Source: a virus. From it: a stretch of 26,861 nucleotides of DNA. The position numbers were made by a program, and so were the translations under genes. Shown here one piece after another: positions 21,587 to 26,861 of the stretch; position 1 is the stretch's first letter, and each line of letters begins with the position of its first letter. Where the stretch lies: positions 1 to 26,861 of IMG/VR virus record IMGVR_UViG_3300034072_000616. One strand, written 5' to 3'. Under the pieces are notes generated by a model. That model saw only the letters and a program-made list of their open reading frames with translations. It was not told the origin of the DNA and searched no databases.

Positions 21587-21620
21587 GGCTCGGCGGCGTG
21601 TTGGTAGCATCCGTCGAGCC
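21587..21620 (-). promoter_or_regulatory. Hairpin leader of HNH-AP2 copy 2
   Basis: Outer stem GGCTCG/CGAGCC, inner stem CGG-AUG/CAC-CCG with one bulged G on the 3' side, and the same seven-base loop CUACCAA as copy 1. The 3' flank is TGACCACAACC. The base of the stem is 28 nt before the ATG. A weak promoter candidate TTGCGC-N17-TAGGTA (21627-21655) lies 5' of it. Confidence 0.5.
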
Positions 21621-21665
21621 GCAATTTACCTAGCATTTCCGCCGTTTTTGCGCAAACACTAAGCA

Positions 21666-23585
21666 TCAGCTTTCCTCGATTTTCGCCCGCCAGTCTTCAT
21701 CAATACTTTCGAAAATCTCCGGGCCGAACCGCAGCACGCCGCGATAGGGCTCGATCGCATCGACATCGACCTCGGGCGCGTTGTAGGAAATCGTCACGTG
21801 CGGCTGATATTCGGGCCAATCCCACGATGCACCGGCATTGCGGATCTGTTCATGCCGCCATGCGAGGCGCGACGATCCGAACAGCAGCACAACGGCCTCG
21901 CCATCCTTGCCGAGCCGTTCGACCAGGCGCGGGCCACCGGGGTTGATGACCAGCGTGCCGTCCTTTTCCTCGTTCCAGTCGTTCGCTTCGACCTTGAGCC
22001 AGTCGATTGGCTGGCGGCTGAACGCGATGGTCACGTGCATGTCGCTGCCATCGATCGTGGTCGCAATGCCCTGCGCCTTGGCCCATGCGATCAGGTCGCC
22101 GCTGTTGAGCAGCTTGCGGTGCACGTAGAGCGGGCGCGGGGTGGCATCCTGCAATGCCTGCGCATCATTGGCCGCCCGGCGCAGATCGTCGTCGCCTGCG
22201 CCGCCGCGAGATATCGGATCACCTCCTTCCTCTAGACCACCAAGATCATCATCGCTCGGGTCAGCCTGCTCGAGCCCATACCGCTCATCGTCGGAGAGCG
22301 GCAGGAGCGCAGCCTCAAGCTCGGGCCACATGCCCTCATCGATGGCCCAGGACTGCACCGCCTGCGCAAAGGCACGGTCGGGGATGGTCGCGGTTTCCTG
22401 AATGATCTTGATCGTCTCGGCCTCGGCCTTGCGTCGTTCCGCCTCGGCCTTCTGGTCGGGCATGTCGAGCGGCGCCCATTCGTACCATTGCCCATCGGGA
22501 ACGCTGCCGATCGCGGATTGCAGCAGGTAGCGGTCGAATCGCTCCAGGCATGGCGCAAGGTCGAGTTCCTGCATTGCCCGGATCTTCTTGTTCCAGTCGG
22601 TCTGCTGGCTCTCGCCGCTGCTGTTCATGCCCTCCGGTGCGCGGCCCAGCAGGCGGGTGGCCGGAATGTCGGAGACGGCCGCGACGAACTCGCCGTAACT
22701 GTTGAGGATGTCCTTGGCCCCGGCAAAGCTGTAGCTGCTGTCGTCGATCTTCTCGCCGCCTTTGCCCTCGCCATCGCCTGCGTCGTAGATGAAGGCGTTG
22801 TGGATGCTCTCGGCCATGGCAAGGATCGACATGCGCGCCGCCACCTGATCGGTGCCGGTCTGCGTCGAGGCGAGCTCCATCAGCCGCGGGATGCCAATGC
22901 GCAGGGTCCGGGCCTTGTGCATAAGGGCTGCGAACGAGGCGCGGGCGCTGTCGCTGTCGGCAACCGCATCAAGCACTTGCTGGACAGTACTCTCGCCCCA
23001 ATAGGCGTCGTGGCCGGCATAGGTGATCATAGCCAGCGAGGCGGTGGTATCGGCGCGGAACGGAATCACGCGCGAAGGGTGGAGCGTCTGCTGGCCGCCT
23101 TGACCGGTGAGCGTCCACATGACCGGATCGAGATAGCCGGGCTCTCGCGCGTCTTCCTGATACTTGCTGAACGACAGATGCCAGCGCGAGACGACGTTGA
23201 CGTAGGCGAGCTGGTCGCGGCCGATATTGGCGGGTGCGGGCTCGCTCGGGTTTCCGGGCAGGCCGAGGATAAGGGCACCACCGCCCATGCCGCGCAGCAC
23301 CTCGACCTGGCGCACCTTCTGCCGGATCATCAGCCGCTTCTCGAGCGCCTCGACCGCGCTGATCTGTTCCGACTCCAGCTTCCACTCACGCCATTCGCGC
23401 ACCATGTCCATGGCAGGAATCTGCACGATCTTGCGCATCAGCGGTGAGCCGGAATAGGCCTGCGCGATCTGGTGCTGCGTCATCGGAACGGCGGTGTAGG
23501 TGTTCGCCGTTCGGGGGTCGCGGCCTGTGCCTGTCCCTGCGATGGCGTTCTGCAGGCGGTCGATGAGGTTCAGCACTTTGCCCAT
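21666..23585 (-). CDS. Portal protein fused to Acb1-like 2H phosphoesterase
   Basis: The 639-residue protein has a DUF1073-type portal domain (about 1-430): TAVPMTQHQIAQAYSGSPLMRKIVQIPAMDMVREW, then LADIPATRLLGRAPEGMNSSGE-like region and ARMSILAMAESIHNAFIYD. An acidic linker (about 430-475) leads to a C-terminal domain (about 483-639) beginning LYVHRKLLNSGDLIAW and holding two HxT motifs, MHVTIAF (His517, Thr519) and PHVTISY (His596, Thr598), the 2H phosphoesterase signature. DUF1073 portals with such an end are related to anti-CBASS Acb1, which degrades cyclic nucleotide signals. The ATG has no Shine-Dalgarno; promoter candidate E ends 10 nt before it. Confidence 0.8.
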   Translation of the reverse strand: MGKVLNLIDRLQNAIAGTGTGRDPRTANTYTAVPMTQHQIAQAYSGSPLMRKIVQIPAMDMVREWREWKLESEQISAVEALEKRLMIRQKVRQVEVLRGMGGGALILGLPGNPSEPAPANIGRDQLAYVNVVSRWHLSFSKYQEDAREPGYLDPVMWTLTGQGGQQTLHPSRVIPFRADTTASLAMITYAGHDAYWGESTVQQVLDAVADSDSARASFAALMHKARTLRIGIPRLMELASTQTGTDQVAARMSILAMAESIHNAFIYDAGDGEGKGGEKIDDSSYSFAGAKDILNSYGEFVAAVSDIPATRLLGRAPEGMNSSGESQQTDWNKKIRAMQELDLAPCLERFDRYLLQSAIGSVPDGQWYEWAPLDMPDQKAEAERRKAEAETIKIIQETATIPDRAFAQAVQSWAIDEGMWPELEAALLPLSDDERYGLEQADPSDDDLGGLEEGGDPISRGGAGDDDLRRAANDAQALQDATPRPLYVHRKLLNSGDLIAWAKAQGIATTIDGSDMHVTIAFSRQPIDWLKVEANDWNEEKDGTLVINPGGPRLVERLGKDGEAVVLLFGSSRLAWRHEQIRNAGASWDWPEYQPHVTISYNAPEVDVDAIEPYRGVLRFGPEIFESIDEDWRAKIEES

Positions 23586-23595
23586 GATGCAGGGG

Positions 23596-23629
23596 TATGC
23601 TGGATCGTGCCCGGGTGTTACCGCCGTCT
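23596..23629 (-). promoter_or_regulatory. Late promoter candidate E (portal)
   Basis: RGACGGCGGTAAC at 23617-23629 on the complement begins within the TAG stop of the terminase gene, then 19 nt, then TA at 23597-23596. Ten bases separate TA from the portal ATG; with TA at -12/-11 the first base of RNA is the A of that ATG. No Shine-Dalgarno precedes the ATG. Confidence 0.65.
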
Positions 23630-25064
23630 AGAGGGCGTTGGACAGGTCGTAGGCGTATCCGATCGGCAGCGCGACGATATCGAACGCGCGCGATGTGCTG
23701 TCCGCGTCGTCATCGTGCTTGGCAGTGGGGAAGCCTTCAAGCGCCGTAAACCAGCGCTCGTTCCACTCGCCGCGCAACACGTCGACATTGCCCGCCTCGG
23801 CCTGCGCAGAGAATGGGCTGAACCGGGTTATCTTGTCCCCGGTTTCGGTCGATGATCGCACGGTGTAGCCAGCCAGCGCGAGCTTCATGTTGGCCACCTG
23901 GCTCTTGCCAGCCTGCCCAGGGTCTTGCGGTAGCGAAATGGTGCAGGCCTTGCCATCCTGGCTTGCGGTGTTCTTGAGCAGCCGCTCGACGCCAGCAGGC
24001 GACAGGCAATCATTGACGTTATCGACCACGATGTAGCGGCCATCCGGCATCCGCCCAATTTTCGTGCCGCTCGTCGCATCGGGATCGGGGGTGTCGGCAC
24101 TGCGCGGCGTCGCGGCCAAGTCCCATCCGCGACCGAACACGGTTCCTGCCGGAATGGCATCCACAACGCGGCACCATGACCGCTGGAAGTACAGGCCGGC
24201 AGCGGGCCTGATCTTCCAGTTGCCACCCAGCAACCGCTCGCGCTCGACCATGGGCAGGGCAAGCAGGGAGGCCATGTATCCCGGGTCGGCCGCCATCAGC
24301 GCCTTGTTGTCGGTCAGCTTGGCCGGGATGAACGTCAGGGACTTTGGCGGAATCGGAACGCTTTCGCCCGCCTCGTTGAGCATCGTGTATTGCTCGAGGT
24401 CTGCCGGATCATCGGCCCAGCGCAAGTCTTCGCCGACGCGCACGAACCAGCGCAGCACCCCGGCGCGTTCAGGAATCGGCAAGCCAGTATCCTGATCGAT
24501 CCACCACGAAATGAGATCGGCAACCCAGCTATCGGCGTCGGGGTTGCATGTCGCGCGGATGTAAGGTCGCACGCCGCACATCGATCGGTTGCGGCTGACC
24601 ATGTACCAGAACTGCACCGCGCTGAAATGCGTCAGCTCATCGAAGCAGATCAGCGGGATCTGCGAACCCTGCCAGTTGAACCGGGTCTTATCATGTTCAA
24701 GGTGTGCAAAGCTGACCGATGCGCCGCTTGGGAACGCCCAGGACAGCGTGTGCTCCTTAGGGTCACCACCGACCTGCGGATATAGCACCGCGCTCTCGTC
24801 CCACAGACCGCCTTCGTTGCGAATCTGGACTGTCGAGCGCCGGAAGAACACGGCACCAAAACCGGAATTGCCGATGTGCCGCAGCGGCTCCATCAGCAGG
24901 CCCCAGGTTTTTCCGCCACCTGCGCCGCCGCCGTAGATCGCGATGTCAGCGGGTGACGAGAGGAACGCGGTTTGCGGGCCGGGCTGCGGCTTGATCGTTT
25001 CAGCGGTTATCTGCGGGCCGCCGTTGTGACCTATGCCAGGTTGAATGTGTGCGATGGCGTTCAT
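23628..25064 (-). CDS. terL: Terminase large subunit
   Basis: The 478-residue packaging motor starts at an ATG overlapping the small subunit stop (ATGA). The ATPase domain has Walker A GGAGGGKT (46-53), an adenine/arginine region FFRRS (73-77) and Walker B LICFDE (138-143), followed by the coupling motif ATCNP (171-175). The nuclease domain has acidic positions at Asp315 (GWDLAAT), Asp381 (QDPGQAGK) and Asp451-454 (HDDDADS). It binds the portal and drives DNA into the prohead. The stop codon lies within promoter candidate E. Confidence 0.95.
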   Translation of the reverse strand: MNAIAHIQPGIGHNGGPQITAETIKPQPGPQTAFLSSPADIAIYGGGAGGGKTWGLLMEPLRHIGNSGFGAVFFRRSTVQIRNEGGLWDESAVLYPQVGGDPKEHTLSWAFPSGASVSFAHLEHDKTRFNWQGSQIPLICFDELTHFSAVQFWYMVSRNRSMCGVRPYIRATCNPDADSWVADLISWWIDQDTGLPIPERAGVLRWFVRVGEDLRWADDPADLEQYTMLNEAGESVPIPPKSLTFIPAKLTDNKALMAADPGYMASLLALPMVERERLLGGNWKIRPAAGLYFQRSWCRVVDAIPAGTVFGRGWDLAATPRSADTPDPDATSGTKIGRMPDGRYIVVDNVNDCLSPAGVERLLKNTASQDGKACTISLPQDPGQAGKSQVANMKLALAGYTVRSSTETGDKITRFSPFSAQAEAGNVDVLRGEWNERWFTALEGFPTAKHDDDADSTSRAFDIVALPIGYAYDLSNAL

Positions 25065-25546
25065 TCGGAGGCCGGGCCATCCCTTCCATTGTCCGGCAGC
25101 GCAAAGATCGCGACGGCGGGCGCAGTGGCGGGCAGATCTTTGCCATCCTTGCCAGTGATCTCGCGGCGATTGGTGAACGCGTTGCCCATTTCCTCGGCGG
25201 CCTGCTTGTGCAGTTGCGCGGCGAGGGGGTAATTGCCTTTCCGTTCAGCCGCCTGTGCCATGCGGTGTAGCGCCCGCAGCCTGGTCGATCTATGTGCGAT
25301 CGGAACCTGTGTAGCATCGCTGATAAAAGCCGTCCGCGCGGCCCCAAACATCTCTCGCCATTTCGGTGCGAGATTGCGCCCGGCATGCTTGGTGGGATCG
25401 TGCGCCTCTACGACTTGACGCGAAACCTCAATGCCGAACTCGTCCTTGACGGCGGCAGCGACTTGGCTAGGAGTGTCGAAAGCGGCCAAGGCGTTGATAA
25501 TGAAGCGCTTTACCTCATCGGGGAGTGATGGTTTCTTTGCTGCCAT
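25061..25546 (-). CDS. terS: Terminase small subunit (DUF2280)
   Basis: I chose ATG 25546 (161 aa); a TTG two codons earlier is also possible. KPSLPDEVKRFIINALAAFDTPSQVAAAVKDEFGIEVSRQVVEAHDPTKHAGRNL is the DUF2280 signature: a helix-turn-helix (about 22-45) for recognising the packaging site. Next come APKWREMFGAARTAF, a helical RLRALHRMAQAAERKGNYPLAAQLHKQAAEEMGN oligomerisation part, and an acidic tail. It overlaps terL by 4 bp, the usual arrangement. Confidence 0.85.
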   Translation of the reverse strand: MAAKKPSLPDEVKRFIINALAAFDTPSQVAAAVKDEFGIEVSRQVVEAHDPTKHAGRNLAPKWREMFGAARTAFISDATQVPIAHRSTRLRALHRMAQAAERKGNYPLAAQLHKQAAEEMGNAFTNRREITGKDGKDLPATAPAVAIFALPDNGRDGPASE

Positions 25547-25559
25547 GGTCAAGTGTCCG

Positions 25560-26177
25560 TCATGCTACGGCGCGCAGGCAAGTGCCACACACGCCTGCGA
25601 TCGATGCACGCCCGATCGTCGGACCCGCATTCGCGGCATCGACCATGGCAGACACGCCAGCGGCATCTGCTCCGTAGCGCGCCACGACGCCGACGAACTC
25701 CTCGACATCGTGGCCCCTGATGCAGAACGACGGCGAACCGTCCTGGCTGAACTTGGGCATCCCGTAATCGTCAAGCTTTTGCGCACAGTGGTAGAGCTCG
25801 TGCTCGACGAGCGCGCAGAAAGATGGGTCATCCATGCTCGCGGCCGCACCAGCGTGGAATGTGATCAGGAAATCCGGCACATCGCCAAACCATTCCTGAA
25901 TCTGCTGCATCGCTCTCGCCTTCTGCCATTTACCCATCGCCATCGGAGGCATCAGTTCGGCCTGGCCAAGCACCGTCCTCATGTTCCGGCTGTTGTCGCA
26001 GTTCGTCCACAGGAAGCCGATAGCCGCATCCTGCAAATGGGCGTGGTCGATGTTCTCGAGCGAAGCACTGGCATTGATGAACGTCTCGAACACCCATGCG
26101 CGCAATTCGTCGTCCGGCACGAAAATTTCCGTGAGTTCCAGCGGGTCGAGCAGGCGCGTCGGCGGCTGAGGTCTCAT
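25560..26177 (-). CDS. Putative phage metallopeptidase
   Basis: The 205-residue protein (start ATG 26177, weak GGGG ribosome site) has HELYH at 126-130 within FCALVEHELYHCAQ, the HExxH zinc-protease motif, and GHDVEEF at 155-161 as candidate third ligand region. DFLITFHAG precedes the motif. This matches the 'putative phage metallopeptidase' family I recall beside terminase genes. The substrate is unknown. The C-terminus has a CGTC pair. It is the gene directly before the terminase operon. Confidence 0.7.
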   Translation of the reverse strand: MRPQPPTRLLDPLELTEIFVPDDELRAWVFETFINASASLENIDHAHLQDAAIGFLWTNCDNSRNMRTVLGQAELMPPMAMGKWQKARAMQQIQEWFGDVPDFLITFHAGAAASMDDPSFCALVEHELYHCAQKLDDYGMPKFSQDGSPSFCIRGHDVEEFVGVVARYGADAAGVSAMVDAANAGPTIGRASIAGVCGTCLRAVA

Positions 26178-26181
26178 CGCT

Positions 26182-26430
26182 TCAATCCCCGCTCGTCTCA
26201 GCGATATCCCCGGCCCACTCGCCGGTGTCAGCCAGGGCTCCAAGTTGAACGCACGCGTCCAGCATTGCCTCGACCGGGTCTTTCCCGCCACCGATTGCCA
26301 TGGGATCGCAATCGACATCGGCTTGCGGGAAAATGGCGCAAATCCATTCGCGGCTATCTTTGGACCATGTAGAAACCACCATCCCTTCGCGCGGGAATTT
26401 GGTTCGGTCGATTTTCTTCATCCAGGTCAT
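26182..26430 (-). CDS. Hypothetical protein (82 aa)
   Basis: The start at ATG 26430 has a GGAGGAACGAA ribosome site and overlaps the upstream stop by 4 bp; the longer in-frame extension is rejected. The product reads KIDRTKFPREGMVVSTWSKDSREWICAIFPQ, then KDPVEAMLDACVQLGALADTGEWAGDI, suggesting a small alpha/beta domain. No family recognised. It is 4 bp before the metallopeptidase gene. Confidence 0.6.
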   Translation of the reverse strand: MTWMKKIDRTKFPREGMVVSTWSKDSREWICAIFPQADVDCDPMAIGGGKDPVEAMLDACVQLGALADTGEWAGDIAETSGD

Positions 26431-26729
26431 TTCGTTCCTCCGTTGAGCCGCAGCCCCATGACATACCGCTTGGCCCGGTCGGACCTGCGATGCGGCCGCA
26501 CCGGGCAACCGGTGATCCGGCTGCGCGCGGCCCGCAGTTCGTCGCCGCCCGATTCCTCGATCCAGCGTGCAATCACGCGCCAGTTGGTGCGGTAATGCTC
26601 CATCAGTTCCTTCGAGTGCCCCATCTCGAGGAAGCGGTCGCGGAAATCGCGGGGGCAGGGGCGTTGCGGACGCTCGAGCCCGGTGTCGTGCCGCCTGCCA
26701 TCGGATCTGCGGCTCTCGGTGGCCATCAT
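26427..26729 (-). CDS. Hypothetical basic HTH-like protein (100 aa)
   Basis: The start ATG 26729 overlaps the stop of the gene at the window edge (ATGA); a second ATG follows at once. The protein is basic, and FRDRFLEMGHSKELMEHYRTNWRVIARWIEESGG looks like a helix-turn-helix of the type that binds DNA, followed by Arg-rich DELRAARSRITGCPVRPHRRSDRAKRY. Position before the terminase genes would fit a regulator or a packaging accessory protein, but this is inference. Confidence 0.55.
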   Translation of the reverse strand: MMATESRRSDGRRHDTGLERPQRPCPRDFRDRFLEMGHSKELMEHYRTNWRVIARWIEESGGDELRAARSRITGCPVRPHRRSDRAKRYVMGLRLNGGTK

Positions 26730-26861
26730 TGCGTGCCCTCTTTGCTGAACCGCAGCGTGCCGTCTGCGTCGAGATAGCCCTGCGTGATGCCGATCTGGCG
26801 CCAGCGGGGCGGCCATGCGTCGACATCGGCCTGTGTGACGTGCCCAGCCTTGAGGGCAGCA
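26726..26861 (-). CDS. Hypothetical protein, C-terminal part only
   Basis: An open frame enters from the right edge and ends at TGA 26726, giving 44 residues (VDAWPPRWRQIGITQGYLDADGTLRFS). The start lies outside the window. Its stop overlaps the next gene's ATG (ATGA), showing it belongs to the same leftward operon. I recognise no family. Confidence 0.55.
   Translation of the reverse strand, partial: AALKAGHVTQADVDAWPPRWRQIGITQGYLDADGTLRFSKEGTQ

Noticed and set aside
20084-21620. Omega/HEARO-type guide RNA for the HNH genes
   Set aside because: Those RNAs are much longer and go with IscB/IsrB proteins having RuvC parts; the HNH proteins here are 188 residues with no RuvC motif.
15137-21665. 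Group I intron as explanation for the hairpins before the HNH genes
   Set aside because: Leaders are only 83-110 nt, the neighbouring genes are complete on both sides, and no P3/P7 core could be seen.
1733-26861. Gene transfer agent cluster rather than phage
   Set aside because: Several families are shared with GTAs (TAC_11, 3TM holin), but HNH cassettes, SGNH and Mtd-N fibres and a DUF1073/Acb1 portal do not fit the conserved GTA gene order.
1-26861. CRISPR arrays, tRNA genes, insertion sequences
   Set aside because: No regularly spaced repeats, no cloverleaf-like stretch and no transposase frame were seen in either strand.

Overview
This window is the late (packaging, head, tail, lysis) module of a tailed phage or prophage, preceded by the end of a small early or accessory operon. 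Base composition is GC-rich. Several families (GTA-gp10-like tail chaperone, DUF2213, DUF2184 capsid, DUF6950, DUF2280 terminase) point to an alphaproteobacterial host, most likely a sphingomonad; the host is inferred from family resemblance, not from a host gene. There is no sheath gene, while tail tube, chaperone, tape measure and J-like tip genes are present, so a siphovirus with a long non-contractile tail is indicated. No integrase, repressor, tRNA or att site is visible, so temperate or lytic status cannot be decided.

Layout. Positions 1-1720 (+ strand) hold five tightly coupled small genes, including a phage ABA-sandwich-like protein and a Lar-like zinc protein. Everything from 26861 down to 1733 is on the - strand. 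Reading in the direction of transcription: small hypothetical genes and a putative metallopeptidase; small and large terminase; portal fused to an Acb1-like 2H phosphoesterase; an HNH-AP2 endonuclease; head morphogenesis (SPP1 gp7-like); three accessory genes; DUF2213 protease/scaffold; cement protein; major capsid; head-tail connector genes, with a second HNH endonuclease among them; HK97 gp10-like, DUF3168 and tail tube; tail chaperone with a predicted -1 frameshift; tape measure; M/L/K/J-like tip genes; an Mtd-N-like fibre; an Ig-like connector; an SGNH-hydrolase fibre; and a lysis cassette (membrane protein, GH19 endolysin, 3TM holin, i-spanin with the o-spanin nested inside).

Two layers of non-coding signal are not explained by the genes. 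First, the element RGACGGCGGTAAC followed after exactly 19 nt by TA occurs five times. All copies point along the late operon and lie upstream of portal, DUF2213, tail tube, tape measure and the fibre/lysis block. In three copies the TA lies 10-11 nt before an ATG that lacks a Shine-Dalgarno sequence, so these look like phage late promoters giving leaderless mRNAs. Second, the two HNH genes and one unrelated winged-helix-like gene each carry the same type of leader: a possible sigma70-like promoter and a two-part hairpin whose base lies 26-29 nt before the start codon. These three genes look like members of one class of inserted mobile cassette.

All functional calls come from reading the translated sequence and recalling family motifs; no database search was run.
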